Counted from the first letter of the stretch, positions 41,747-50,731 are shown. The stretch: 64,000 nt of DNA from Paraburkholderia kirstenboschensis (GCF_904848585.1 NZ_CAJHCR010000004.1:542132-606131), one strand, 5' to 3'. The notes: generated by a model not told the origin, from the sequence alone. Numbers and translations are program-made.

Positions 41747-43837
41747 ATGAGCGAACAGAAAGTCGCGGGGCAGAGTTGCACCAACGACCAAACGGGAAGC
41801 GTTGCGGATGCCAAAGCGCAACAGGTACCGCTTTACTTCTTCTATCCCGAGACGGCCGAGCTTTTCGAATGTCCGGTCGAATCGATCGAGCCCGTCGCGA
41901 ACGAAATCGCGTTGATGAGCAAATTGTCCGAGGACCTCATCGAAGCCCGTCAGCAACTTGGCGCGGCCCATGCCAACTGGCTCGATCAGCAAGGCAACGT
42001 CGCCCTCCGGCCGCAACTCGAAGCGAGCCTCAAGGCCGCGATACAGAAGGAAGAAGCCGCAACCCAGGCCGTCCACAAGGAATTGACCGATACGCCGGCA
42101 TTCAATAAGGATGGCGTATGGGAGCTCATGCCGCTCAAGAAATTCAAATCCGGCACTGAAGCCTATGTTGGTCAACGCTTGACTTATGTTCGTTCGTCGA
42201 AGGTCGCGAATCATTTCCGCCGCTACAAGCTGGATTCGGATAAGCCGCAGCTCAAGTCATTTCTGAAGAAAGACCCGTCGACCGGAAAGTACGAACTCGA
42301 CCACGACAAGATGAATGACAAGCTCAACTCGGCGTTGAAGAAGACCAAGTATCACGAGTGGAAGACGGATCCGTTAGGATGCGACTGGACATTGCAAATG
42401 ACGGCTGCGTTCAATAAGAACGCCAATTTCAAGTCGCCGGACGATCCCGACGCGATGAGCGAGTTTTCCGGTGGTGCGCAAATGTTGCGGCTTTTCGCGG
42501 GAGCCGGTGCGAGCGCGAAGGTCGAGAGCACAGTCAAATCGTTCGACGACGCATTGCACCTGCGCGGCGAAATTGCCGTGTCTGCCAAAGGAAAAGGCGA
42601 AATTGGCGCGGTCCTCGCCGACGGCAATCTTCAGGCCAAGTTCTTCCTGCCATCGAAAGCGGGCCTGCAACTCTGGATTCCCGCGCCGACGCAAGAGGCT
42701 TCCGGCGCATACTCGTGGGCCCACACGCCGGATACCGATCTGGGCTTCTTTCGTCTCGCCGCCACGCTGAAGGCCGGCGCTTCGTGCGGCGCCAGTCTGC
42801 TTGCTGAGGGCGGCATTGAATTCAAGCTGGGTCGTGACGGCAAGACCCAGCAAGTGCGAGGCACGCGTGCCAAGCGAGACCTGGCGCAAATGAAGACCGC
42901 CAAGGTCGACGTCACGAAGGTCGAGGATAAAACAGACGCCGGGGGAGACCTCAAGGCGTTTGTAGGCGTCGAGGCCGAAGCATCGATCGAAGGCGCGTTT
43001 CAGTGGCGGCGCCCCGAGGAGAAAAGGGATAAATGGACCGCCTTCGCGTCCATCAAGCCCGGCGCCAGCGCACAAGCCGGCGCGGGCGCGCAGGCCGCGT
43101 TCCATATCACATACGACGGCAAGTTCCGCATCCTGATGAAAGCGGGACTATGCGCCGGCGTCGGCTTGAAAGGCGATATCGAAGCGGTGGTCGATGTCGT
43201 CTATATGGGCGAATTCGTGTGGTGGGCCAAGACGCAGATTGCTTACGCCGGGGACCGGAATCTCAAGTACTTTGCCGACACCGCGTTCAAGACGTTCTGT
43301 GCCATGTGCACGCTGGCCATCGTCACCGGCCGTGAAATCGGCAACTACGTCGGCCAGCAGGAGCGCGAACTCATGTCGGCCTTGCAGGAATTCGTCCGAA
43401 CCAAGCCGAGGCAGTTTATCGAGGCCATTCACAACGCGAACGATGCGTTGCTCAACAGTCTCGCGGAAGTGAAGGGCTATCTGGTTTACGCACTAAAGGC
43501 GATCGGCGATGAATTCGAAGATCTTCGCCTCGAAGCCGCGTCGGCGATCAGCCGTATCATCGCGGCCGCGCAGGTGAAGAACGAAGTCAAGAATGTTTAT
43601 CAATCGACCTCGCCTGACTTCAGTCAACAGGGCGATGCGCAGTTTGCGCGTGCCGAGATCGGTCGATTCATCGGCATGGATCAGTTGGCGATGCTCGAGA
43701 GCCAGCCTCGCGACGCACCCGCCCCCGGCTTTCGCTTTGCATTCAACGACACGCCCAGGTATGCCATGCAGGAAGGAACGAATGTCGCATGGCTCGATCC
43801 GACTCGCACCGCGGGCACTGATACCCAGATAGCTTGA
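41747..43837 (+). CDS. Unknown 696-residue T6SS-operon protein (putative cargo effector)
   Basis: I do not recognise a family. The N-terminal 150 residues include a helical, charged segment (MSKLSEDLIEARQQLGAAHA). Residues 240-530 are Gly/Ala-rich with repeated small-residue strands (FAGAGASAKVE, GASAQAGAGAQAAFHI), suggesting beta-structure. A weakly hydrophobic stretch (FCAMCTLAIVTG) sits near 525. No signal peptide or clear catalytic motif is present. It lies 32 bp behind vgrG in the same operon, the slot where VgrG-delivered effectors are usually encoded, but no distinct immunity gene follows directly unless the next exported protein serves as one. Confidence 0.8.
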   Translation: MSEQKVAGQSCTNDQTGSVADAKAQQVPLYFFYPETAELFECPVESIEPVANEIALMSKLSEDLIEARQQLGAAHANWLDQQGNVALRPQLEASLKAAIQKEEAATQAVHKELTDTPAFNKDGVWELMPLKKFKSGTEAYVGQRLTYVRSSKVANHFRRYKLDSDKPQLKSFLKKDPSTGKYELDHDKMNDKLNSALKKTKYHEWKTDPLGCDWTLQMTAAFNKNANFKSPDDPDAMSEFSGGAQMLRLFAGAGASAKVESTVKSFDDALHLRGEIAVSAKGKGEIGAVLADGNLQAKFFLPSKAGLQLWIPAPTQEASGAYSWAHTPDTDLGFFRLAATLKAGASCGASLLAEGGIEFKLGRDGKTQQVRGTRAKRDLAQMKTAKVDVTKVEDKTDAGGDLKAFVGVEAEASIEGAFQWRRPEEKRDKWTAFASIKPGASAQAGAGAQAAFHITYDGKFRILMKAGLCAGVGLKGDIEAVVDVVYMGEFVWWAKTQIAYAGDRNLKYFADTAFKTFCAMCTLAIVTGREIGNYVGQQERELMSALQEFVRTKPRQFIEAIHNANDALLNSLAEVKGYLVYALKAIGDEFEDLRLEAASAISRIIAAAQVKNEVKNVYQSTSPDFSQQGDAQFARAEIGRFIGMDQLAMLESQPRDAPAPGFRFAFNDTPRYAMQEGTNVAWLDPTRTAGTDTQIA

Positions 43838-43881
43838 CAGTCAGTGGCAGTTCAAATAACGAACAAGAGGAGTTGCGTTTC

Positions 43882-44961
43882 ATGAGTCATCTGTCTTACC
43901 GCGTGTCGGTGAAGCCATTGAAAGTAGTGGCGGCCGTGGCCGTGCTACTTCTGTCACGCGCCGCTCTTGCAGACAAGATCGACGCGAATGCGCCGGCCGA
44001 CAGGACCCGCCTGATTCGCGAAATCACGACGCCATCGCCGCCCAAAAGCGTATGGGAACATATCAATGCCGTGTTGAGCTGGGCTCATGGAAAACCGTAC
44101 GACGACACGGTGCGCATCCTGCAGGACTATTTCAAAACCTTGCCGCCACCCAACGCCGACGAACTGGCCGCCTTGAAGGACCGCCTTCGCAAGGAACTCC
44201 TCTATGTGAAGGGGGGGGAGTTCGTGATGGGCGACTTCGGCCCTCAGTCTTCTCCCGAAAAACTCCCCTACTCCGCCAATGACGGTGCCGGACCAGCACA
44301 CGACGTGGATCTCGATAGTTACTCGATCCTGAAACATCGCGTGACGTTCGCCGATTTCGATCTCTATACACGCGCCAAACATTTGCCGCCGGTTGGAATT
44401 CGCGAGGCCTTCGATCTGCAGTATCGCTTTCCGGACTTCCCCGCGGCGTTCGTGACGTGGCAGCAGTCGCGCGACTTCTGCAAATGGGCGGGCGATGTCG
44501 CCGGCTTGCCGCTGGATCTCCCCACGGAAGCGCAATGGGAATACGCGGCGCGCTCACGTGGCGAGAAGTGGGTGATTCCGAGCACGGAAGTGCCGGTCGT
44601 TGACGGCAAATATGACGTGACCCAGATGGACGAGCTGATCACGGCGAAGGGCAAAGGAACTAGCCCGGCGCCGGAATTCAGCCGACCCGTGGGGACTTAC
44701 GGCGACAACAAACTAGGCATGTCGGACGTGTTCGGCTACGGCAAGGAGTGGACCTATGACTGGTTCGATGCGAACTATTACAGTCACAGTCCATCGCGCA
44801 ATCCGCACGGTCCCACGACGGGTACCCTCCGCAGCGTTCGTTATGCAACCGATAGTCGAATTCATCTCGTGATCGACCGGGTCGGCGTGGCGCCTGACAG
44901 CGCGAAATCCGACGTGGGCTTTCGCTGCGTACTTAACCGGAGCGAGCCGGTTATGCAATGA
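43882..44961 (+). CDS. Exported FGE/SUMF1-domain protein of the T6SS operon
   Basis: A 359-residue protein with N-terminal signal sequence (LKVVAAVAVLLLSRAALADK) and an FGE-sulfatase fold from about residue 110: GGEFVMGDFG, VTFADFDLYTRA, FVTWQQSRDFCKWAGDVAGL, LPTEAQWEYAARS and DVGFRCVLN. Only the final Cys (GFRC) of the formylglycine-generating enzyme cysteine pair is present, so oxidase activity is unlikely. GAGGAG precedes the ATG at 43882. Such domains recur in VgrG operons; a binding or immunity role for the preceding 696-residue protein is possible but unproven. Confidence 0.85.
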   Translation: MSHLSYRVSVKPLKVVAAVAVLLLSRAALADKIDANAPADRTRLIREITTPSPPKSVWEHINAVLSWAHGKPYDDTVRILQDYFKTLPPPNADELAALKDRLRKELLYVKGGEFVMGDFGPQSSPEKLPYSANDGAGPAHDVDLDSYSILKHRVTFADFDLYTRAKHLPPVGIREAFDLQYRFPDFPAAFVTWQQSRDFCKWAGDVAGLPLDLPTEAQWEYAARSRGEKWVIPSTEVPVVDGKYDVTQMDELITAKGKGTSPAPEFSRPVGTYGDNKLGMSDVFGYGKEWTYDWFDANYYSHSPSRNPHGPTTGTLRSVRYATDSRIHLVIDRVGVAPDSAKSDVGFRCVLNRSEPVMQ

Positions 44962-45011
44962 CTGATCCCCGACAACAATGAGATACGCCTGCACGCTCCG
45001 ACCGCCCGCTA

Positions 45012-45944
45012 ATGATGAACTCAACCGTCGTCCAGTCGCCGTATAGTCGAAGCACGCTCGTCATCCTGACGCTCAGTCTCGGCGCCCTACTTTTTTCGCT
45101 GTTCTGGCTAGTGTCTTCGCTGATGACCACCCATCGCATGGCGGTCGCCGAAGGGACCGTGGTGAGTTACGACCAAGGCGGCCGAAGCTGGCGTTCGTAT
45201 CAGCCGGTGATCGTCTTCACGACCGCACATGGTGATCGGGAGCAGATCACCGGCCAGACGTCGTCGACGCGGCCGGCTTACGACATCGGCCAAACCCTGC
45301 GCGTGTTCTACGACCCGACGGACCCCGCACACTCGGCGATCATCGACGACTTTGGGCAGCGCTGGTTTCCGATCGGCGTGGTGATGTTGCTCAGTGTTGT
45401 GTTTTCGGCGATTGGCGCGGTGATGTTCGTGATCGAGCGCGGGAAAGTTAAACAGGCCACGCCTTTGTCGTACTCGCAGGCGAGACGCAAACGCGGTCGG
45501 CAGAATCTGTTGGTCTGCCTGATCCCGATTGTGATCGGAGCTGGGTTTCTGCTGGGGGCTGCCGCTTCCGCGATGCGCGAGCGGCAGATCATTGGGAGTT
45601 ATAAGCGTACGACCGGGCGAGTTGTCGAAGTACAGGAGGCCCAACGGCCTTATCAGCCGCGCGCGCATATGTATTCGGCGATCGTCGTGTTCAAGACGGA
45701 GACAGGGAAAGAGGTCTCTTTTGCGCAGGGGTCGTCGTCATCGCATAACGATCTCGAAAGTGGTGACGAGGTTAATGTTCTCTACGACGCGAACACGCCC
45801 GACCGCGCGATGATCGATAGTTTCTGGGAACACTGGGGACTGCCGGCCATTCTCTTTGCGATCGGCTTACCGTTCTTCGCCGTGGGTGTGTTCTTCATCA
45901 GCACCGTCGACTTCAGCGGTGGGCGCCACAGCAAACGGACCTAG
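45012..45944 (+). CDS. DUF3592 membrane protein (two repeats)
   Basis: A 310-residue inner-membrane protein with four hydrophobic segments, near 15-38, 120-140, 165-185 and 275-300. Two soluble DUF3592 units lie between each pair: the first has YQPVIVFTTAHGDREQITGQ and VFYDPTDPAHSAIID, the second YSAIVVFKTETGKEVSFAQG and VLYDANTPDRAMID. The duplicated layout is internal and obvious. The function is unknown. In this operon it could be an immunity or accessory membrane protein. Confidence 0.82.
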   Translation: MMNSTVVQSPYSRSTLVILTLSLGALLFSLFWLVSSLMTTHRMAVAEGTVVSYDQGGRSWRSYQPVIVFTTAHGDREQITGQTSSTRPAYDIGQTLRVFYDPTDPAHSAIIDDFGQRWFPIGVVMLLSVVFSAIGAVMFVIERGKVKQATPLSYSQARRKRGRQNLLVCLIPIVIGAGFLLGAAASAMRERQIIGSYKRTTGRVVEVQEAQRPYQPRAHMYSAIVVFKTETGKEVSFAQGSSSSHNDLESGDEVNVLYDANTPDRAMIDSFWEHWGLPAILFAIGLPFFAVGVFFISTVDFSGGRHSKRT

Positions 45945-45986
45945 TTTGAACGTGATTCGACATTCGAAATTGATGGCAGGCGACTT

Positions 45987-46376
45987 ATGACTTCGATCGC
46001 ATGTGAAGGCGATAGCACGTCGCACGGCGGCAAGATCGTTTCCGCTTCGGCGACCATCGCCGTCGGCGACAGCGGTCGGCGCGCCGCCCGACTCGGCGAT
46101 CTCGTCCACTGCCCAAAATGCGACGGTACGTTTCCGATCGTGACATCGCAGAATCCGGCGATGACCGTGGAAGGCGTGCCGCTCGCTTTTCATGGCGACA
46201 AGACCTCGTGCGGTGCGGTGTTGATCGCCGCGCAATCCGAGACCACCGGCAATGTGCCTGCGTCGATGGAGGGCACGACGGCCGCGGCGGCGGAGTCCAC
46301 AGTCGCGCCGACGTTGTGTCGCGAGTGCCTCGCTCATGCCGCAGAAACGGGCGCTTCCACTGTCGTGCGCTCATGA
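45987..46376 (+). CDS. PAAR-domain spike-tip protein
   Basis: A 129-residue PAAR protein that sharpens the VgrG spike. The N-terminal half has the family pattern GDSTSHGGKIVSAS, ARLGDLVHCPKC and GDKTSCGAVLI. The short C-terminal extension (about 40 residues with CRECLAH) carries no toxin domain, so the effector is encoded separately downstream. It overlaps the next start by 4 bp (ATGA). Confidence 0.92.
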   Translation: MTSIACEGDSTSHGGKIVSASATIAVGDSGRRAARLGDLVHCPKCDGTFPIVTSQNPAMTVEGVPLAFHGDKTSCGAVLIAAQSETTGNVPASMEGTTAAAAESTVAPTLCRECLAHAAETGASTVVRS

Positions 46377-46873
46377 TCCCGGCGACTCTCGCTGAACGGC
46401 TGGAGCGTTTGCGCGCGGATACGCCGGGGCTGCGTGCGTATGCGCTGGTCGATGGCCTTCAGTACGAACAGCATTTCGGCCACGGCTTGCGGCGCCGCTG
46501 GGGCACTGTGCACACGCTTTTCGCCGGCACAGAAGATGAGCCATTGGCATCCGCTGGACCATGGCTTGTGGACATCGCGCAACCCGATGCCGACGTGGTG
46601 GCTTCACTCGATGAACTGGAAACAGCGCGGCCTGGTGTGATGTGGTTATTCAGCACGCAGGATATCGAGTCGCTCGTGCGGACACTTCAACGCAAGCTCA
46701 ACAGCAAACTGCCCAATGGCAAGATTGCGTTGCTCCGGTTTTGGGATCCGCGTGTTTTCGTGCCGCTCTTCAATGCGCTCGACACCGAAAGACGTCGCGC
46801 TTATTTCGGCGATGTGGACGAGTGGCACGGCCTTGCGGAAGGCAAACGCTTTCACGTCTCTCACCATGCTTGA
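46373..46873 (+). CDS. DUF4123 T6SS adaptor (Tap/TEC)
   Basis: A 166-residue DUF4123 protein; this family loads a cognate effector on VgrG/PAAR. Recognisable segments are LRAYALVDGLQYEQHF, GPWLVDI and LLRFWDPRVFVPLFNALD. The ATG at 46373 overlaps the PAAR stop, and its own stop overlaps the next start by 8 bp, so translation is coupled. By position its client is the Tox-REase-5 effector two genes downstream. Confidence 0.88.
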   Translation: MIPATLAERLERLRADTPGLRAYALVDGLQYEQHFGHGLRRRWGTVHTLFAGTEDEPLASAGPWLVDIAQPDADVVASLDELETARPGVMWLFSTQDIESLVRTLQRKLNSKLPNGKIALLRFWDPRVFVPLFNALDTERRRAYFGDVDEWHGLAEGKRFHVSHHA

Positions 46874-47216
46874 ACTGACCGCAGACCAATGGGCCGCCTT
46901 GTGCGCAAGCGACGAACGCAATTTTGTCGCGACGATTCGTGACGATATCGTGCGCGACGCCCCGCGCTATGCCAACGATCCGACCTTGCTCGACCGCCTG
47001 GTGCGGGCGTATGGAGACGCGAAGCGCATGGGGTTTCGGCAGGACAAAGAGTTGGTGGAGTTCCTTTATATCGAGGCGGACGTTCCGGAGTTTTATCGCA
47101 AGCCGGGGATCGCGGCCTGGCTCGCGAAGCCGGGACGACCGGTCGAGGAGCGGTTCGAGGATCTGCTGGCGGTGACCCGGCGGAAGTTGATTGATCTGGA
47201 TAGGGAGAAGCGTTGA
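46866..47216 (+). CDS. Small T6SS-operon protein
   Basis: A 116-residue, soluble, charged, mostly helical protein (LTADQWAALCASDERNFVAT; YGDAKRMGFRQDKELVEFLY). It overlaps the adaptor gene by 8 bp and the effector start by 1 bp (TGATG). I do not recognise a named family. The tight coupling between adaptor and effector suggests an accessory or chaperone function in effector loading. Confidence 0.75.
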   Translation: MLELTADQWAALCASDERNFVATIRDDIVRDAPRYANDPTLLDRLVRAYGDAKRMGFRQDKELVEFLYIEADVPEFYRKPGIAAWLAKPGRPVEERFEDLLAVTRRKLIDLDREKR

Positions 47217-47803
47217 TGGCTGTGTTGGCAATTCCGCTCGTCGAAGGAGCGGGCGCGCTGCTCGCCGAAGCATTCCCCGCTTTGCTAGGCGGGACCGCGG
47301 TGGCGGGAATCCTGTCGCTACCCGGCGATCAGGCGCAAGACAAGAGCAAGACCCAACCTGTCGCGCGAACCATGCCGAAGACGGACGAAGCGTGCAAGAA
47401 GTGTCCACCGGACGCGGGTAACCTCGTGACGCGGAACTGGAATATGTCAGATACCTCGCGCACGTATCAGGCGCAGGTGACGGGCTTCGCGCCGAATACC
47501 GAGTGGAATTTCAGCGGGCTCGACTTCGATGGGTTCCGTGCTTCGTTGTGTCAGTTGGAAGAGGCCAAGGCGAATTATGATCAGTTTTTTGATCCAGAGA
47601 CAGGGGAGCCGAAATTCTTTTTCAGAGTATCCGGGGTCCGAAAAATAGTCGACCAGGCGTCTACCCAGAACGATATCGTGGTTGGCAATCCACCCGCCCA
47701 GCTTCACTGGTATTTCATGCAGCGATTGAGTTACCGGTATTTCACGCGAGCTTTCACGCTCGCCGCTCCACTTATTCGAACTGAGCTGCGCCCGCTTCTG
47801 TGA
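47216..47803 (+). CDS. Tox-REase-5 nuclease effector of T6SS
   Basis: A 195-residue toxin. Residues 1-36 form a hydrophobic Gly/Ala-rich leader. The C-terminal domain (about 58-185) is the restriction-endonuclease-fold toxin 5: CKKCPPD, YQAQVTGFAPNTEWNF, GLDFDGFRAS and QLEEAKANYDQFFD, with E116-A-K118 as the E-x-K metal/catalytic pair and D103/D105 upstream. DNA degradation in target cells is expected. Imm52 proteins, the known partners of this toxin family, follow immediately. Confidence 0.87.
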   Translation: MAVLAIPLVEGAGALLAEAFPALLGGTAVAGILSLPGDQAQDKSKTQPVARTMPKTDEACKKCPPDAGNLVTRNWNMSDTSRTYQAQVTGFAPNTEWNFSGLDFDGFRASLCQLEEAKANYDQFFDPETGEPKFFFRVSGVRKIVDQASTQNDIVVGNPPAQLHWYFMQRLSYRYFTRAFTLAAPLIRTELRPLL

Positions 47804-47821
47804 ACTGGAATTGACGACATC

Positions 47822-48538
47822 ATGAATTACAGTCTGAACCTCGAATTGACTTCCCGTCTGTCTGCGCCCGAATTGCCGACGATCGAATCCGAGTATCACC
47901 GGTTGTGGCAATTTGCGAGCGCATTGCAAGTCGCGGGTTTTCCGATCGATGGCTGGTTTCCGCCAGCGGACAACGTGAAAGCGTCACTTCTCAACCGGGC
48001 TTTCGATTCCACCGGACCGACGACAGCTGCCATAGCGATGGCAAAGGCCGAAAGGCAGGCGTATCCGCACGTACGCTCGTTTGGCGCGTGGAACGGGATC
48101 GAGGGCAATGGGGGCGCGGCTTTCACGGACCAACTCTCTGTGAATGGTTTGTGCGTCTTAAGCCTGCAGACTAAAGGTGTCATGTCTCTTGCAAAATGTG
48201 ATGTCGTGGCAGATATCGTGACTGAAGCGACCCATATCTGGCCGGCGCTGAGTGTTGAAGTCGGATCGTTCCGATATTCATCGGAATACAGAGTTTTTGA
48301 AAAGCGCCCGGGCGCTGGATGGATGCTCTATTTGCCGCGCGTCCTCACCGCCGCGCAAATTCCGGAGGCGCGTGATCTTATTCCTGTGATGGACGGCAAG
48401 CGGCAGAGGGGCACCATCATTGTCAGTGTGATTGATGAGCCGTTCTCTGCGACGAACAAGGAACACGTGGCCGTCGCGAACGCTATCGAAAAGAGACTTG
48501 TCGATCAGGATCTGCTTCCGCTGTATACGGAACTTTAA
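47822..48538 (+). CDS. Imm52 immunity protein, copy 1
   Basis: A 238-residue cytoplasmic protein of the Imm52 family, identified by its position after Tox-REase-5 and by ELPTIESEYHRLWQFASALQ and FEKRPGAGWMLYLPRVLT. It is 18 bp downstream of the toxin and should neutralise it. It is closely related over its full length to the next gene. Confidence 0.85.
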   Translation: MNYSLNLELTSRLSAPELPTIESEYHRLWQFASALQVAGFPIDGWFPPADNVKASLLNRAFDSTGPTTAAIAMAKAERQAYPHVRSFGAWNGIEGNGGAAFTDQLSVNGLCVLSLQTKGVMSLAKCDVVADIVTEATHIWPALSVEVGSFRYSSEYRVFEKRPGAGWMLYLPRVLTAAQIPEARDLIPVMDGKRQRGTIIVSVIDEPFSATNKEHVAVANAIEKRLVDQDLLPLYTEL

Positions 48539-48574
48539 GCGAGACCATTTGCGGACTTGGGAAGCCTCTGTCGA

Positions 48575-49294
48575 ATGGGCTTTCATTTGAACATTGATGT
48601 CACCTATCGCGTAGCTGACCCGCAATTGCCGACCATCGAGTCGGAATACAACCGACTTTGGCAGTTTGCGAACGTCCTGACGCGAGCCGGCTTACCCGTC
48701 GACAAATGGTATCCAGCTGCGGATTCCGAAAAAGCGTCTCGGTTAAACGCTGCTTTCGATGCCAAGGGACCGACCAGCGCGGCGATTACCATGGCGAAGA
48801 GTTCCGCTCTATCCAACGGCACTAGCGTCTGGTCGCTCGGGGTATGGAATGGCTTAGAGGGAGACGGTGGCGTTGCTTTTTCTGACTCCCAAGGCATTGA
48901 TAGTGTGTGCTCGGTGACCTTCCAGATGAAAGGCATTGTCGGATTTCAGCACGCAACACTGGTGACGGACGTTGTTTCGGAAGCGGCGCGCATCTGGTCC
49001 GCGTCGAGCGTTCAGGTCGGGCCATTCAAGTATTTTTCGCGGCAGCAGGTCTTCGAAAAACGGCCCGGCGCCGGTTGGATGCTTTATTTGCCGAGAGTTC
49101 TCACCGCGCAACAAGTGCCAGAGGCTCGCGACCTGATTCCGGTCTCGGATGGTAAGCAGCGGATAGGCACCCTCATCGTCAGCGTTGTCGATGAGCCTTT
49201 CTCTGCTTCAAATCGGGAACATGTAAAGGTCGCCAATGCTATTGAAGAGCGATTGGTCGATCAGGATTTGCTGCCTTTATTCACTGAACTCTAA
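48575..49294 (+). CDS. Imm52 immunity protein, copy 2
   Basis: A 239-residue paralogue of the preceding gene. QLPTIESEYNRLWQFANVL and FEKRPGAGWMLYLPRVLT are nearly identical, as is the last stretch VDQDLLPLFTEL, while the middle (about 60-130) differs much more. No good ribosome-binding site is visible before the ATG at 48575. It may protect against a different toxin variant. Confidence 0.83.
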   Translation: MGFHLNIDVTYRVADPQLPTIESEYNRLWQFANVLTRAGLPVDKWYPAADSEKASRLNAAFDAKGPTSAAITMAKSSALSNGTSVWSLGVWNGLEGDGGVAFSDSQGIDSVCSVTFQMKGIVGFQHATLVTDVVSEAARIWSASSVQVGPFKYFSRQQVFEKRPGAGWMLYLPRVLTAQQVPEARDLIPVSDGKQRIGTLIVSVVDEPFSASNREHVKVANAIEERLVDQDLLPLFTEL

Positions 49295-49343
49295 GGTCAA
49301 AGTTTAGTTGACCGACGGCATCGATGGCAGCCCGAGCTTCGTA

Positions 49344-49475
49344 ATGACGTCCTGCCTGTCGTTGGTAGAGCTGCATGCCAATGAAACCGAGTATGAATCA
49401 CTGTGGCGATTTGCAATGGCTTTGCAACGCACTCATCTTTCGATCGATGGCTGGGCAGACATACTGCCTATTAAT
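49344..49475 (+). pseudogene. Imm52 immunity protein, copy 3, truncated
   Basis: About 44 residues match the Imm52 N-terminus (HANETEYESLWRFAMALQRT, then LSIDGW, like PIDGW of copy 1). Similarity stops near 49465-49475. From there on the DNA encodes, on the opposite strand, the broken end of a vgrG fragment. The remaining two thirds of the gene are missing. Confidence 0.7.
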
Positions 49476-49479
49476 GTGC

Positions 49480-50298
49480 AGCCCCACCCGGTATGCTGCC
49501 CATGCAGCGCCACGCGTTACCGGCCGACGACTGTGGCAGTTTCATCGGGCGGTCCGAGCACCCGCGTGTGCACCGGCGATTCACCGGCGTCGTCGGCCGA
49601 TGGGACCGCGCCCCGCTTGCCCGCCGCCGTGAACCACGCAGCCACACGCGACGGCACAGTCGCCGGATGAAATCCCAGTCCGACTCGTGAAACTGCAACG
49701 GCGTCTCGCGCACCGGAAAGTTCGCGCGATCCAGCGACGACAGGTCGAAATCGAACGCGCGCGCGAGCGCCGGACTCTTTTTCTGCCATTCGCCCAGCAG
49801 CTTCTCGATCACATCGGGCACACTCAGCGTGCGGCAGATGCGCGTATTGGTCCGCCCCTCCAGCACCGATAACGCATCGCGCAGGGTCAACTGGTAGGTC
49901 GCCAGCGACCCGCCCGACTGGCCCGCGCGCGCGTCGGTGACGATCGCGCAGATCGGGTGCAAGGCGCCACGATGGGTGACCATTTGCACCGACAGCGGCA
50001 AGCCGATGAACGCATTGAGCGGCAAGTCCGCGCGCGTCGACAGACACGTCACGTGACCCACGATGCCTGAGCACAGGCCCTCCCTGATGCCGATGCGATG
50101 CGCGATCAGCACCTACTCGAGGCTCGACCGGGCCGAGCCCCAGTGCAGGCGGAAGGCGCGGTTGTTTTGCGTCAGGGACGGGGAGGCGAAGGCGTGGAGC
50201 AGGTCGGAGGGGCGCTCGGTGGTCTCTTTAGGTGCCGCTTCGACGTTGTTGCACAACTTCTGACAATGGGAGAAAATACATCGGATACCTAACGACAT
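49480..50298 (-). pseudogene. vgrG N-terminal fragment (inverted, decayed)
   Basis: A minus-strand frame reads like the start of a VgrG: PSDLLHAFASPSLTQNNRAF, then LIAHRIGIREGL, LPLNAFIGLPLSVQMVTHRG, YQLTLRDALSVLEGRTNTRI and FHESDWDFIRRLCR. It has an in-frame TAG at 50113-50115. Near 49600-49650 the reading shifts frame (WFTAAGKRGAV lies in another frame before DRPMKLPQSSAG returns). The gp5 and C-terminal domains are absent. It is a remnant of a second vgrG, oriented opposite to the intact one. Confidence 0.8.
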
Positions 50299-50482
50299 GG
50301 TCAGAAAAAATCAAAATACGTTGTGCTTATATAGCATGATTGATTGGCTCGTTTGTAGCGTAGAAGAGGACGCGAAAGCGCGGAACCAAGCAAAGGAGAA
50401 CGAGGAAGGAGATGAAGCGCGGGACGCATGGGCTGCCACCCAAACGACCCGCTGACCAAAAACAACCCTACGTTAATAGGAG
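50299..50482. other. Intergenic DNA before the SymE gene
   Basis: AT-richer DNA. One 52-codon plus-strand frame (50297-50455, very hydrophilic C-terminus) has no ribosome-binding site and is not called. Nothing else is seen. Confidence 0.5.
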
Positions 50483-50731
50483 TTGATCAAGGCTGACGCC
50501 AATCATAAAGCAGTTGCGCCTGTTACCCAACGCATCTTGACCATTTCGTCACAAAGACGCCCGCGGCCGATGAAAACGTATGCGCCGGCTCATATCGAAT
50601 TCTTTCCCGATTTGCCGCCGGCGCCTTGGATTCGACTTTCTGGGCGGTGGCTGGAGGCGGCAGGGTTTGAGATTAGCGGGAGGATTCGGGTAGAAGTAGA
50701 GCAAGGCAGGCTGACTATCACGCCCGCTTGA
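50483..50731 (+). CDS. SymE-family type I toxin-like protein
   Basis: Up to 82 residues. The C-terminal half PWIRLSGRWLEAAGFEISGR, then VRVEVEQGRLTI-like IRVEVEQGRLTITPA, is the SymE (AbrB-like swapped-hairpin) domain. The only in-frame start before it is a TTG at 50483 that abuts AGGAG. Six bases after AGGAG, where the start should be, stands AAG at 50489 followed by GCT GAC GCC, so an ATG may have been lost. ATG 50570 would give a 53-residue core. SymE-like genes are common beside vgrG/rhs loci in Burkholderia. Confidence 0.7.
   Translation: MIKADANHKAVAPVTQRILTISSQRRPRPMKTYAPAHIEFFPDLPPAPWIRLSGRWLEAAGFEISGRIRVEVEQGRLTITPA

Noticed and set aside
50297..50455. 52-codon hydrophilic frame before the SymE gene
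   Set aside because: No ribosome-binding site and no recognisable sequence; the start overlaps the decayed vgrG start on the other strand.
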